This document shows, in pieces, positions 25,901 through 34,596 of a stretch of 64,000 bases of DNA (positions within the stretch are counted from its first letter, which is position 1; every line of letters begins with the position of its first letter). The DNA comes from Caballeronia sp. M1242. GTDB taxonomy: Bacteria; Pseudomonadota; Gammaproteobacteria; Burkholderiales; Burkholderiaceae. Under the pieces are notes generated by a model. That model saw only the letters and a list, made by a program, of their open reading frames with translations. It had not been told where the DNA came from and ran no database searches. The DNA is taken from the NCBI RefSeq assembly GCF_017220215.1, contig NZ_CP071129.1, forward strand, positions 868,001-932,000, given 5' to 3'. Made by a program: the position numbers and the translations under genes.

Positions 25901-27743
25901 GCGGAATGGATGCGGGCGCGCCCGCCGATGACGTCGCGGGCGTTCCCCCGATGGTGGGCGGCTCCTCGATTGCGTCCGAGGTTGCCAGCGGCGTTTCGTC
26001 CCTGCTGGTCGGTTCGCTCGACGGCTCGTCTAAGACCGGCGAGGGCATCGCAGGCATCGTTGCGCTCACTTCGCGCTGGGCGCGTGCATCGGCGTCTAGC
26101 TTTGCCTCGGGCGCTTGGATCGTACCTGCGGACTCGTTTTGCAGCGTTCGCGGCACCGTCGATTGCATCGCATCGGTCGGTGGCGCAACGGACGCATCCA
26201 CGCTTGCGTCGCGTGCAACAGGCAAGCCGAACGAAGCCGCTTCTTCGACCCGTGCAGCCGTGGCGCGCGTGTCACGCTGAGAATCCGGCGAAGCGTGCAA
26301 CCCGAGCGGCGCACGATCGCCCGAAACGCCGTCCCCCAACGCGCTCGCGGCCACCGCGCGATCCGGAATCAGCGAAGGCGCATCGGTCGACGGCGATGCC
26401 TGCGCCTCGTGATGGCGCGCGAGACTCGCCCCTGCGAGCGACGTCCAGAGCGCCGCTTTCTCTTCGATGGAACGCAGCGTCGCCTGAATGGCGTCGGGCG
26501 CGGGCGGCGGCACAGGCGGCGAAGGCGGACGCGAGAACGCGGGCGGCGCGAAAGCCGACGAGCGTCCATCGCCTGTCATCTCAGTCGGCAGCGAGCGCCT
26601 GATCGGGCCACGCGATGTCTGAGTCGGCGTCGCGGTGGGCGCTGGAACCAGGTTGCGCGCCGGGGTGCCGTTCCTCGGCGCGGGAGCCGGGCCGCGGCCG
26701 GGCATGGCGGCGCGTGCTGGCGTGGTCTGCGTGCTTTGCATGGGCGTCGGCCGCTGCGGCGCCCCAGCCGACGCGGAAGAAGCAGAACCCGTGGGGGCTG
26801 CGAAACGCATCGAACCGGCGGCGCCGGCCTCGCTGCGGCCAGGCGACCCCGACGGCAAATTGGCACGCGAAGCCGTCGAGCCGAGCGCCGCCGCTGCCGT
26901 CGACAGGGAATTGAGCCATCCGTCGGGCGCGACAGGCTCGACGAACGTGGACACCGGCGTGCCGGCGCGCTCGAACGCGGGGCGGCGCGAATAAGCCTCC
27001 GCCGTCGCCGCGATGCCCGCCGCCGATGCCTCCGCGCCCTTCGCGACGCGTCCGGCTGTCGCTGGCGGACGCCACGGCGTCGGCCGCTGATAACGTCCGC
27101 TGCGTTGCCCGGTAGGCATACCGAGCGTCGGCTCGTCGGGCGAGGCGCGAGAGGCCGTGGCATCGAAACGCTCGCCGCCGATGCCTCGCAACGGCGCGTC
27201 CGCAGTCGTCTCGCGCGTTCGGCGCTCGCGCCAACGCATGCCGGTCGGCTTCCCGCTGGCCTGCGCGCTGCGCCTTGAGGTCGACTTCGACCTCGACTTC
27301 GCACGCTCGGGCTCGCGAGCGCGCGACTCGCGTTCGGACGGCTCGCGCGGCGTCAACCAGCTTTGCGGAAGGCCGAAGCCGAACGCTTCGTCGGCCCAGG
27401 CGAGCACCGAACGCCAGCTGAATTCGAGAAGCCACGGCAGACTGATCGCCAGCACCGCAGCCGCGATGGCGATTGCCCCGGGCGCATGCGCGAGGCCGGC
27501 GAGCGCCCCCGCGAGCGCGCGGCCGGCGCGATTGACATTTTCCTGTGCTTCGAGCGCGCCGGCGAGCGCGCCTTCCAGCGTCGCGCTCGACAGCAGGACG
27601 GTGAAGAAGCCGAGCCACAGGCGGATCGTGCCGGGACCGCGCAGCCCCGCGCCGCCCGGAAGCACCGATTTGACGACGCGCCAGAAGAGAGCGAGAAACC
27701 AGACGACTGATGCACCGAACCAGCCGAGAACTACCGTGTGCAT
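22992..27743 (-). CDS. ftsK: DNA translocase FtsK with very long linker
   Basis: A 1583-residue septum-associated DNA pump that helps chromosome dimer resolution. Residues about 1-115 contain roughly three membrane segments, fewer than the four of E. coli FtsK. From about 130 to 1090 lies a Pro/Ala/Ser/Thr-rich linker with a four-copy repeat at about 700-919. The motor domain has Walker [10 protein letters not shown] near residue 1243 and Walker [15 protein letters not shown], and the gamma domain ([24 protein letters not shown]) reads the DNA orientation signals. Burkholderiales usually carry two FtsK-like genes; this large, short-anchored form is probably the second, which is inference. Confidence 0.93.
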   Translation of the reverse strand: MHTVVLGWFGASVVWFLALFWRVVKSVLPGGAGLRGPGTIRLWLGFFTVLLSSATLEGALAGALEAQENVNRAGRALAGALAGLAHAPGAIAIAAAVLAISLPWLLEFSWRSVLAWADEAFGFGLPQSWLTPREPSERESRAREPERAKSRSKSTSRRSAQASGKPTGMRWRERRTRETTADAPLRGIGGERFDATASRASPDEPTLGMPTGQRSGRYQRPTPWRPPATAGRVAKGAEASAAGIAATAEAYSRRPAFERAGTPVSTFVEPVAPDGWLNSLSTAAAALGSTASRANLPSGSPGRSEAGAAGSMRFAAPTGSASSASAGAPQRPTPMQSTQTTPARAAMPGRGPAPAPRNGTPARNLVPAPTATPTQTSRGPIRRSLPTEMTGDGRSSAFAPPAFSRPPSPPVPPPAPDAIQATLRSIEEKAALWTSLAGASLARHHEAQASPSTDAPSLIPDRAVAASALGDGVSGDRAPLGLHASPDSQRDTRATAARVEEAASFGLPVARDASVDASVAPPTDAMQSTVPRTLQNESAGTIQAPEAKLDADARAQREVSATMPAMPSPVLDEPSSEPTSRDETPLATSDAIEEPPTIGGTPATSSAGAPASIPQSAVVDARAASEPAADSRGVTDKDKSRVDEAPADALEQATAASSLAQTPASHEAVHASISDVAATKRLGERRPSSEPAAAPTPATAESTATAPGHGAEPLSPADPPMMEPAATLPAHIIPDAPATFETRPDVEREPHAPSWKVSTATAAGHAAEPPSSANAPSMEPAATSPARIVPDAPATLQASSDAEREPHAPSWKASTATAVGRGAEPHAGVPSMEPAATSPAHIVPEAPATPEARPDAKRESQAPSWKASTVTAVGHGAEPPADAPSMEPAAISPAHIVPEPPATLEARSDAEREPHAPSWLMREPLADEPARPGMGAIVTATTAPASPNGAPEAVAPHASAQDFAPSSSVDVSRDARPMPASPPPLEKRKEPPFEPATVPDRPDYPFDSAPILPPPLPRSLSEPGEPQPSFDEAPPWLDHEPQTPPAPPAFNAPSTRATIAETRPAAAPEPRQPLRGFTPTEFEFHAPQASAVELPTLDLLEPASDEVEPVSEERLADTGQLIEQRLQEFKVPVTVVGASAGPVITRFEVEPALGVRGSQIVGLMKDLSRGLGLTSIRVVETIPGKTCMGLELPNARRQMIRLSEILEDDVYRASKSNLTIAMGKDIVGNPVVTDLAKAPHMLVAGTTGSGKSVAINAMILSLLFKAKPEDVRLIMIDPKMLELSVYEGIPHLLAPVVTDMKLASNALNWCVGEMEKRYRLMSAVGVRNLQGFNQKVRNTEAAGKKLTNPFSLTPDAPEPLSTLPLIVVVIDELADLMMVAGKQIEQLIARLAQKARAAGIHLILATQRPSVDVITGLIKANIPTRVAFQVSSKIDSRTILDQMGAESLLGAGDMLFLPPGTGYPQRVHGAFVADDEVHRVVEYLKQFGEPEYEEGILSGPTPEGGSQDLFGETPDAEADPLYDEAVAFVVRTRRASISSVQRQLRIGYNRAARLVEQMESAGLVSPMGSNGNREVLAPPGPAD
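24985..25645 (-). repeat. Four-copy in-frame repeat in the FtsK linker
   Basis: Four imperfect copies of a 162-168 base unit. On the plus strand the landmark CCATGACGGCGC recurs at about 24988, 25150, 25312 and 25480. The encoded unit runs from TAxxxGHGAEPP through [15 protein letters not shown] and APAT to EREPHAPSW. All copies are in frame, so copy number can change without frameshift. Confidence 0.9.
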
Positions 27744-27960
27744 GCTAAGGATCGAACCAAGGTTGGATGAGACGGGTGAGAGACGGCTGCCCGGTCGCGT
27801 AACGGTAACGGGGGCGACGTGCGTGTGTCGCGCACTGGCCGGGCGTATCGACTGAGCAGTTTAACGGTTGCGGGCTGAACCGGACGCGCATGGCGCAAGC
27901 GCGCAACAGTCGGCAACACTTAGCCTGTCATGCGCCGCGCGAGCGAGGCGCGGCGGCGAA

Positions 27961-28521
27961 TCACTCAGCGCGCTGCGCGAACGTCAGCACGCCGCCGTTG
28001 TCGAGCGTCAACTGAAGCGATTGCGGCGGATTCATCTGCACGCCGCTCTTCGCGACATGAGCGAGCGCGTCGAGATAAGGTTGCTCCAGAGCGCCGCCGA
28101 CGCTCGATGGACACGCCATGCGCGTGCCGGCGAGCGGGCCGAAGCTCAACTTGCCGTCCTTGAGGACGTACGGGCCGGTGTAGCGATTGCAGCCCGAAAA
28201 GCCGCTCGCCCGGCGACGGCCGCTCTCGGTGGAGAGATCGAGCGTGATCGGCTGACTGCCCGCGGCGCGACTCGGCACGGCGCGCGGCTGGCCGTTCGCC
28301 TCGGTCCAGCTCGTCAGTTCCCACCGCGTGTCGTCGAGCAATTGAGTCGCGGCCGGGTTGTAAGGATCGGTGGGCGGCGCGCTCGCGTCCGAGTGCTTCG
28401 GCATGGCGCACCCGCTCACGAGGCTTGCCATCAAAACAGCGACGCCAGCGCAAGGCGCAAGGATGGCCAGCGGACGCGGCATCGAGCGTGAGGATAAAGC
28501 GCGGCGAAAATGCGAAGACAT
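27961..28521 (-). CDS. META-domain lipoprotein (HslJ-like)
   Basis: A 186-residue exported protein. The hydrophobic signal segment ends in LVSGC, a lipobox, so the mature protein is probably a membrane-anchored lipoprotein. The META domain spans about residues 63-185 (LLDDTRWELTSW, SGFSGCNRYTGPY, LAGTRMACPS), as in the heat-shock protein HslJ. An internal ATG at 28482 would give a more normal 25-residue signal peptide; the first ATG at 28521 gives a longer one, and the sequence does not decide. Exact role unknown. Confidence 0.85.
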   Translation of the reverse strand: MSSHFRRALSSRSMPRPLAILAPCAGVAVLMASLVSGCAMPKHSDASAPPTDPYNPAATQLLDDTRWELTSWTEANGQPRAVPSRAAGSQPITLDLSTESGRRRASGFSGCNRYTGPYVLKDGKLSFGPLAGTRMACPSSVGGALEQPYLDALAHVAKSGVQMNPPQSLQLTLDNGGVLTFAQRAE

Positions 28522-28802
28522 CGAAAATTCCAGAGCTGGCGAAAGCCGTAAGGGTACCGCAGGCGTCGTATCGTTTGTCTAGCATCGAGATGCAACAAAT
28601 GATTTGTCGCGCGGCGGACCATCGACGCACGCGGGAATTCGCGGCGCGGACGCGAGTCCATATGCGTTGTCAATAGGCCGAATGGCATAGCAGTCGGCGG
28701 CTGCGCTGCGTGTTAACATCGCCGCCGAATCGTGATAATCGGCGTTCGAGTTATCGAAGAGACTCGTTGCCGACGCACAACCGAAACGCTTCTGGAGCAC
28801 GC

Positions 28803-30050
28803 ATGCAGACCGACTCAGCCGACAAGAACGCACCGCACGATATCGCCGTGCGCATCGGCACGCCGCTTTCCACGGGCGCCACGCGCGTCATGCTTCTCGG
28901 AGCGGGCGAACTGGGCAAGGAAGTGATCATTGCGCTACAGCGGCTCGGCGTCGAAGTCATCGCGGTCGATCGTTACGCGAACGCGCCGGGGCATCAGGTC
29001 GCGCACCGCGCGCATGTCATCGACATGACCGATCCCGCCGCGCTGCGCGCGCTCGTGGAACGCGAGAAGCCGCATCTGATCGTGCCCGAGATCGAGGCCA
29101 TCGCCACCGACGCGCTCGCGGACATCGAGGCGTCGGGCAGCGCGACCGTCATTCCGACCGCGCGGGCCACGCAGCTCACGATGAATCGCGAAGGCATTCG
29201 CCGGCTGGCCGCCGAAACGCTCGGCTTGCCGACCTCGCCCTATGCGTTCGCGCAATCGCTCGACGAGATGAAAGCGGCGATCGCGACGATCGGTTTTCCG
29301 TGCGTCGTGAAGCCGGTCATGTCGTCGTCGGGCAAAGGACAGTCCGTGCTGCGCAGCGAGGCGGACGTGGAGCCGGCGTGGCAGTACGCGATGGCCGGCG
29401 GGCGCGTCAATCACGGCCGCGTGATCGTGGAAGGCTTCATCGACTTCGAATACGAAATCACGCAACTCACCGTGCGCGCCGCGGACCCGGCGAGCGGCGA
29501 AACGCAGACTTACTTCTGCGAGCCGATCGGGCACGTTCAGGTGGCGGGCGATTACGTGGAATCCTGGCAGCCGCAGCCGATGAGCGCGGCGGCGCTGGAA
29601 AAAGCGCGCGAGGTCGCCGAGAAGGTGACGACGGCGCTCGGCGGGCGCGGCCTTTTCGGCGTGGAGCTGTTCGTGCGCGGCGACGACGTCTGGTTCTCCG
29701 AGGTGAGTCCGCGTCCGCACGACACCGGCCTCGTCACGCTCGCCACGCAGCGTTTCTCCGAATTCGAGCTCCACGCCCGCGCGATTCTCGGATTGCCCGT
29801 GGACCCGTCGCTCTCCACGCCGGGCGCGTCGGCGGTCATTTACGGCGGTCTGGACGAAGCGGGCATCGCCTTCGAAGGCGTGCGCGAGGCGCTCGCCGTG
29901 CCGGGCGCGGATGTGCGACTGTTCGGCAAGCCGGAGAGCTTCGCGAAGCGGCGCATGGGCGTCGCGGTGGCGAAGGGTGTCGATACGGACGAGGCGCGCG
30001 AGCGGGCAAAGCTCGCGGCATCGAAGGTGCGTCCGGTTTCCATCAAGTGA
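28803..30050 (+). CDS. purT: Formate-dependent GAR transformylase
   Basis: A 415-residue ATP-grasp enzyme that converts glycinamide ribonucleotide to its formyl form using formate and ATP, bypassing the folate-dependent PurN step in purine synthesis. The N-terminal [19 protein letters not shown] segment binds substrate; the ATP-grasp region includes [31 protein letters not shown] and [24 protein letters not shown]. The ATG at 28803 follows GGAG and begins 25 residues before the domain. Its upstream region contains weak promoter-like elements only. Confidence 0.96.
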   Translation: MQTDSADKNAPHDIAVRIGTPLSTGATRVMLLGAGELGKEVIIALQRLGVEVIAVDRYANAPGHQVAHRAHVIDMTDPAALRALVEREKPHLIVPEIEAIATDALADIEASGSATVIPTARATQLTMNREGIRRLAAETLGLPTSPYAFAQSLDEMKAAIATIGFPCVVKPVMSSSGKGQSVLRSEADVEPAWQYAMAGGRVNHGRVIVEGFIDFEYEITQLTVRAADPASGETQTYFCEPIGHVQVAGDYVESWQPQPMSAAALEKAREVAEKVTTALGGRGLFGVELFVRGDDVWFSEVSPRPHDTGLVTLATQRFSEFELHARAILGLPVDPSLSTPGASAVIYGGLDEAGIAFEGVREALAVPGADVRLFGKPESFAKRRMGVAVAKGVDTDEARERAKLAASKVRPVSIK

Positions 30051-30081
30051 CGGCAGCCGTGCGACAGACAGGAGCATTCCA

Positions 30082-30252
30082 GTGAAACGCTTGGTTCTCG
30101 CCGCGCTTGTCGCGGCATGCGTGGGGCTGTCGGGCTGCGGCCTTGCCGCCGCTCCGTGCCGGATTGCATCCGCGGGCCTGAAGATCGTGCCGGTCGTCGG
30201 TCACGTCGCGGCCGCGCCCACCGATGCGTGCGCCGACGTGATCGATCCCTGA
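30082..30252 (+). CDS. Small lipoprotein (DUF6726-like)
   Basis: A 56-residue protein starting at a GTG behind CAGGAG. Residues 1-18 are a signal peptide ending in GLSGC, a lipobox, leaving a mature lipoprotein of about 38 residues with AAPCRIASAGLKIVPVVGH. It resembles small Burkholderia lipoproteins I recall as DUF6726; this should be confirmed by search. It follows purT by 31 bases and precedes the lysozyme-inhibitor-like gene by 37 bases. Confidence 0.7.
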   Translation: MKRLVLAALVAACVGLSGCGLAAAPCRIASAGLKIVPVVGHVAAAPTDACADVIDP

Positions 30253-30289
30253 CCGGCGTGCAGCAATATCAAACACCGAAAAAAAGACG

Positions 30290-30655
30290 ATGAACAAGCT
30301 TCTCGCACTCTCGATCGCGTTGCCGATAGCGCTGGCCGTGCAATCGGCGCGGGCCATGCCGCTGACGGTTCCGCAAATCCAGACGGCATCGACCCAATCC
30401 ACGCGCTACGACTGCCGCGACGGCAAGAGCGTCACCGTGCAGTACACGACCACGCGCAACCGCCAGAGCTTCGCGGCGTTGACCGTCGACGGGCGCAAGC
30501 TCCTGTTCGTGAACGTGATGGCCGGTTCGGGCGCGAAATACGCCGCCGACCAATATGTCTGGTGGACCAAGGGCCCGCAGGCCAACCTGTACGACGAGAT
30601 GGCCGCCAAGGATTCGCCGCCGCTGCTGGCGGACTGTCAGGCGCGCGGCAAGTAG
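30290..30655 (+). CDS. MliC-like C-type lysozyme inhibitor, exported
   Basis: A 121-residue periplasmic protein. Residues 1-22 are a signal peptide ending ARA|M without a lipobox cysteine. The MliC/PliC beta-barrel begins at TRYDCRDGKSVTVQY and includes the inhibitory loop region AGSGAKYAADQYVWWTKG and LLADC at the end; the two cysteines probably form the conserved disulfide. The family blocks C-type lysozyme and helps bacteria survive in hosts. It follows a small lipoprotein gene closely. Confidence 0.82.
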   Translation: MNKLLALSIALPIALAVQSARAMPLTVPQIQTASTQSTRYDCRDGKSVTVQYTTTRNRQSFAALTVDGRKLLFVNVMAGSGAKYAADQYVWWTKGPQANLYDEMAAKDSPPLLADCQARGK

Positions 30656-31091
30656 CCGGATGCGAGCGCGCGCCCTCGGGACGAGCGCCCGAAGCCTTCG
30701 ACAGGCGGTGCTACAATGTGCGGCTTTCCCGCAGTGAGCGGGCGGCGGTCGCCAGCGGACCTTCCCAGCGCCCGGGCAACCGCTGTGCAGCGGGTGGCGC
30801 GCGCGGCCGCAGCGCCCGGTGTCGCTAAAGCGTCATCGAAGCCGTGTTCCATTCGGGTGTGCGTCGAAGGAGCGTGCGAAACAAGCCGCGCCGCCGATGC
30901 CCGATGTCCGGCAGCCTGTCCAGTCGCGCGCCAAGGCACGCATCATGCGCACGAGAACCGTGCAACCCCTAACACAATGCGTCGCGGGTCATTCCGCGCC
31001 ACCGAAACACGCGTGCAACGCCGAGTCGGATTCAACGATCGTTCACGCGCGCCGCATCAGCGGTTTTATAGCGAAAGCCAACATAGTCACC
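30656..31091 (+). other. Long leader region of the DEAD-box helicase gene
   Basis: About 436 bases without a convincing gene. A TGCTACAAT element at 30709-30717 looks like an extended -10 promoter and would give a leader of about 370 bases. The first 100 bases are very GC-rich and foldable, with a perfect CCGCTG-TG-CAGCGG hairpin at 30780-30793. Long structured leaders are common for cold-inducible helicase genes. Confidence 0.45.
30709..30717 (+). promoter_or_regulatory. Extended -10 promoter element of the helicase gene
   Basis: TGCTACAAT matches the extended -10 form TGNTATAAT with one mismatch. No good -35 is present at 16-18 bases, as expected for promoters that rely on the extended element. 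Confidence 0.45.
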
Positions 31092-32573
31092 ATGTCTGAT
31101 TCCGTCGCCCCGAACACGTCCACTGAAGAAGCCACGGCCGCACCGACGTTCGACCAGTTCGGCTTGTCCCCCGAGATCCTCAAGGCGGTGCGCGAGTCGG
31201 GCTACACGACGCCCACGCCGATTCAGGCGAAAGCCATCCCCGTCGTGCTCTCGGGCCGCGACGTGATGGGCGCGGCTCAAACCGGCACCGGCAAGACGGC
31301 GAGCTTCTCGCTGCCGATCATCCAGCGCCTGCTGCCCAACGCCAACACCAGCGCATCGCCTGCGCGGCATCCGGTGCGCGCGCTCATGCTCACGCCGACG
31401 CGTGAACTCGCCGATCAGGTCGCCGCGAACGTGCAGACGTATTCGAAGCACACGCCGCTGCGCAGCACGGTCGTGTTCGGCGGCGTCGACATGAATCCGC
31501 AGTCCGAGGCACTGCGCCGCGGCGTCGAGATTCTCATCGCGACGCCGGGCCGCCTGCTCGACCACGTACAGCAGAAGACGCTCAACCTGGGCCAGGTGCA
31601 GATGCTCGTGCTGGACGAAGCCGACCGCATGCTGGACATGGGCTTCCTGCCCGACCTGCAACGCATCCTGAATCTGCTGCCGAAGGAACGCCAGACGCTG
31701 CTTTTTTCGGCCACGTTTTCGCCGGAAATCAAGAAGCTGGCGGCGACGTACCTGCGTAATCCGCAGACCATCGAAGTCGCGCGCAGCAACTCGACCGCGA
31801 CCAACGTCCGCCAGATCGTCTACGAGGTCCACGAGAGCGACAAGTCGGGCGCCGTCGCGCAGATCATTCGCGAGCGCGGACTGAAGCAGGTGATCGTGTT
31901 CTGCAACAGCAAGATCGGCGCGAGCCGGCTCGCGCGCGTGCTGGAGCGCGACGGCATCGTGGCGACCGCGATTCACGGCGACCGTTCGCAAAGCGAGCGC
32001 ATGCAGGCGCTCGACGCGTTCAAGCGCGGCGAGATCGAGGCGCTCGTGGCCACGGACGTCGCCGCGCGCGGTCTCGACATCGCCGAACTGCCGGCGGTCA
32101 TCAACTTCGATCTGCCGTTCAACGCGGAAGATTACGTGCACCGCATCGGCCGGACGGGGCGCGCGGGCGCTTCGGGCGACGCGCTATCGCTGTGCAGCCC
32201 GAACGAGCGCAAGCAACTCGCCGATATCGAAAAGCTGATTAAGCGTCCGCTCGAAGTCGAGACGCTGCAAGTAGCCACGCCCGTGCGGCGCGACGCATCC
32301 CGCCGCGACGAGCGGCCCTCGCGCGGCGAGCGTTCGGAGCATCGGCATGGCACGCGGGAAGAGTCGGGTTCGCGCCGCCGCACGTCGAGCGCTTACGACC
32401 GGCCGCGCGGGCGGCAGCAACCGGTGGACGAGTTCTTCCTGAAGCCGTACGAACCGTCGCCGTCGGCGATGAAGCGTCAGGAGGAAACCGTCGAGCCCGA
32501 GCGCAAGAGCGTCTCGAAGCAGCCGCTGGCTGCGCTTCTCGGCGGACTCGGCATGCCGCGCAAGACGTCCTGA
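31092..32573 (+). CDS. DEAD-box ATP-dependent RNA helicase (RhlE-like)
   Basis: A 493-residue RNA helicase. The Q motif FDQFGLSPEIL, motif I AQTGTGKT, motif Ia PTRELADQ, motif II DEAD within LVLDEADRMLDMGF, motif III SAT, and the C-terminal motifs VATDVAARGLDI and HRIGRTGRAG are all present. The last 110 residues are an Arg/Ser/Glu-rich tail likely to bind RNA. It resembles RhlE proteins that act in ribosome assembly and RNA decay. The ATG at 31092 begins the Q-motif head; the frame is open upstream but that part is leader RNA. Confidence 0.93.
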   Translation: MSDSVAPNTSTEEATAAPTFDQFGLSPEILKAVRESGYTTPTPIQAKAIPVVLSGRDVMGAAQTGTGKTASFSLPIIQRLLPNANTSASPARHPVRALMLTPTRELADQVAANVQTYSKHTPLRSTVVFGGVDMNPQSEALRRGVEILIATPGRLLDHVQQKTLNLGQVQMLVLDEADRMLDMGFLPDLQRILNLLPKERQTLLFSATFSPEIKKLAATYLRNPQTIEVARSNSTATNVRQIVYEVHESDKSGAVAQIIRERGLKQVIVFCNSKIGASRLARVLERDGIVATAIHGDRSQSERMQALDAFKRGEIEALVATDVAARGLDIAELPAVINFDLPFNAEDYVHRIGRTGRAGASGDALSLCSPNERKQLADIEKLIKRPLEVETLQVATPVRRDASRRDERPSRGERSEHRHGTREESGSRRRTSSAYDRPRGRQQPVDEFFLKPYEPSPSAMKRQEETVEPERKSVSKQPLAALLGGLGMPRKTS

Positions 32574-32591
32574 GCCTGCGCGCGTTCGTCG

Positions 32592-32626
32592 AAACGGCAG
32601 CCCTTCGCGGCTGCCGTTTTCGTTTT
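32592..32626. terminator. Terminator between the helicase gene and gluQ
   Basis: ACGGCAGCC pairs with GGCTGCCGT around a 6-base loop, followed on the plus strand by TTTTCGTTTT. It ends the helicase transcript and overlaps the last codons of the convergent gluQ. Confidence 0.85.
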
Positions 32627-33497
32627 AGGGCACGAATCGCTTCGCCCAGTCGGTAGTGGCCCGAGCGTAGAACGCATCCAGCGAGCACGCGGTCGCGGCA
32701 TCGATGCCGAGATGCCGCGCCGCCTGTTTGAGCGCGTCGAGCGGAGCGGTTGTGTCCAGCGGCGTCGCGCCGGTCTGCTTGCTGAGTTTCTCGCCGATCT
32801 CATTGTTGACGACCGGCACATGTAGATAGGCGGGCGTCGGCACGCCGAGACACTGCTGAAGATAGATTTGACGGGCGGTCGAATCGAGCAGATCCGCGCC
32901 GCGCACGACGTGCGTGATGCCGGCGTCGGCGTCATCGACGACGACCGCCAGCTGATACGCCCACAAGCCGTCGGCGCGTTTCAGGGCGAAATCGCCGACT
33001 TCAGTGGCAAGATCTTGCGACTGCGGCCCTTGCCAGCGATCGACAAACGTAACCCGCGCCGCTTCGCCGTCCGGCACGCGCAGCCGCCACGCGCGCGCGG
33101 GGCGGCCGTTCAGCCCGCTGCGGCACGTTCCGGGATACGCGAGCGTCGCGTGACGCGCGTGCGCATGCACGAGGGAATCGGCGATCTCGCGCCGTGTGCA
33201 TGCGCATGGATAGACGAGGCCGTCGGCTTGCAACTGTCCGAAGGCGCGAGCGTACGCGTCGTCGCGCCGGCTCTGCCAGACGGGCGGCTCGTCGGAATGC
33301 ATGCCGAAGCGGGCGAGCGTCGCGAGAATGTCGTCGGCCGCGCCGGGGACCGTGCGCGGCGAATCGACGTCCTCGATGCGCACGATCCACGTTCCGCAGT
33401 GCGCGCGGGCATCCAGAAAACTCGCGAGCGCGCTGACGAGCGATCCCGCGTGCAGCGGGCCTGTCGGTGAAGGCGCGAAGCGGCCGCGATAGATCAT
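32625..33497 (-). CDS. gluQ: Glutamyl-Q tRNA(Asp) synthetase
   Basis: A 290-residue paralogue of glutamyl-tRNA synthetase lacking the anticodon-binding domain; it attaches glutamate to queuosine at position 34 of tRNA(Asp). The HIGH-type motif is in [12 protein letters not shown] (residues 8-19), the KMSKS-type motif reads EKLSKQT, and the zinc ligands include CACTRR and a later cysteine near GTCRSG. It lies 10 bases after the trhO stop, so these two tRNA-modifying genes probably form an operon. Confidence 0.94.
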   Translation of the reverse strand: MIYRGRFAPSPTGPLHAGSLVSALASFLDARAHCGTWIVRIEDVDSPRTVPGAADDILATLARFGMHSDEPPVWQSRRDDAYARAFGQLQADGLVYPCACTRREIADSLVHAHARHATLAYPGTCRSGLNGRPARAWRLRVPDGEAARVTFVDRWQGPQSQDLATEVGDFALKRADGLWAYQLAVVVDDADAGITHVVRGADLLDSTARQIYLQQCLGVPTPAYLHVPVVNNEIGEKLSKQTGATPLDTTAPLDALKQAARHLGIDAATACSLDAFYARATTDWAKRFVP

Positions 33498-33507
33498 GTA
33501 ACGAGGC

Positions 33508-34371
33508 TTAAGCCGCCTGGCCGACTTTCGCGTCCGGGTGGCACGCGGGGCACGTCGCGCCCGGCTTGTAGTACGGCGATTTCTGGTCTTCGACGCTCAC
33601 CACCGCGCGGCAGCCGAAGCACTGCGCGGTCGCCGTCGGCTGGAGGTTCGGATCGAGCGCGGTGCGGTAGTCGAACACGAAGCAGTCGCCGGTGTAATGC
33701 GCGCCGCCCACTTGCTCGAAGTACTTCAGAATGCCGCCTTCGAGCTGATAAACATGCTCGATGCCCACTTCCTTCATGTGAATCGCGGCTTTCTCACAGC
33801 GAATCCCGCCGGTGCAGAACGACACCACGGTCTTGCCTTCCAGATCGGCGCGGTTCTGCTCGATCACCTCAGGAAACTCGCTGAACTTCGTGATGCGATA
33901 GTCGAGCGCGTTCTCGAACGTGCCGACATCCACTTCGAACGCATTGCGCGTGTCGAGCATCACGACGGGGCGGCCGGCGTCGTCGTGACCGCGGTCGAGC
34001 CAGGCTTTGAGCGTGGGCGCATCCACGGACGGCGCTCGGCCGAGTTCCGGCTTGATCGCGGGCTTCTTCATCGTGATGATTTCCCGCTTGAGCCTGACCA
34101 GCATGCGGCGAAACGGCTGCGTCTCGGAGAAGCTCTCCTTGAACTGCAGATCGGCGAAACGGCCGCCGAAGAGGACGTCCGTCCGAATGTAGTCGATGAA
34201 CTCGCGCACTTGCGCAACCGGCCCCGCGATGAACAGATTGATGCCCTCCGGCGCAAGCAGGATCGTGCCCTTGAGGCCGAGCGCATTGCAGCGTTCGGTG
34301 ACGAGCGGCCGCCACGCGGCGCCGTCCTCGATGGTGACGAATTTGTAGGCGGAGAGATTCAGTATGCTCAT
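33508..34371 (-). CDS. trhO: tRNA uridine-34 hydroxylase, rhodanese type
   Basis: A 287-residue protein of the YceA/TrhO family, which makes 5-hydroxyuridine at the tRNA wobble position using oxygen. An N-terminal acylphosphatase-like domain ([16 protein letters not shown]) is followed by the rhodanese domain with the active-site loop [11 protein letters not shown] (Cys186 and Cys192). A C-terminal zinc-ribbon-like pair (CFGC and CPAC) is present. The ATG at 34371 is used, since the upstream ATG at 34392 adds no conserved sequence. It precedes gluQ, another wobble-base enzyme, by 10 bases. Confidence 0.93.
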   Translation of the reverse strand: MSILNLSAYKFVTIEDGAAWRPLVTERCNALGLKGTILLAPEGINLFIAGPVAQVREFIDYIRTDVLFGGRFADLQFKESFSETQPFRRMLVRLKREIITMKKPAIKPELGRAPSVDAPTLKAWLDRGHDDAGRPVVMLDTRNAFEVDVGTFENALDYRITKFSEFPEVIEQNRADLEGKTVVSFCTGGIRCEKAAIHMKEVGIEHVYQLEGGILKYFEQVGGAHYTGDCFVFDYRTALDPNLQPTATAQCFGCRAVVSVEDQKSPYYKPGATCPACHPDAKVGQAA

Positions 34372-34596
34372 GATCGAATACGGGTGAAACAAGTCGAAAC
34401 GGGATCGGGCGCGGCGCGCGTGCGTCGCGCGAAACCGCTATTATCCCGCAAACGGCGGGCGCGTCCGACGCGGCGCGCGGCCCCGCTCGGCGATTCCCAG
34501 CGCGTGCCCGATTTCGAGAGCGGCGGGCGCCTTATCCGTTCGGCCAACGCGGCCCTCGCGGGCAATTTCGCGACGGCCCGCATGTACAATATCGGC

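Noticed and set aside
28709..28780. Promoter elements before purT (TTAACA and GATAAT)
   Set aside because: The spacing is only 15 bases, outside the usual range, so no promoter is called.
33538..34596. Upstream in-frame extension of dnaE
   Set aside because: It is antisense to trhO, has shadow composition, and would add 353 residues absent from DnaE proteins.
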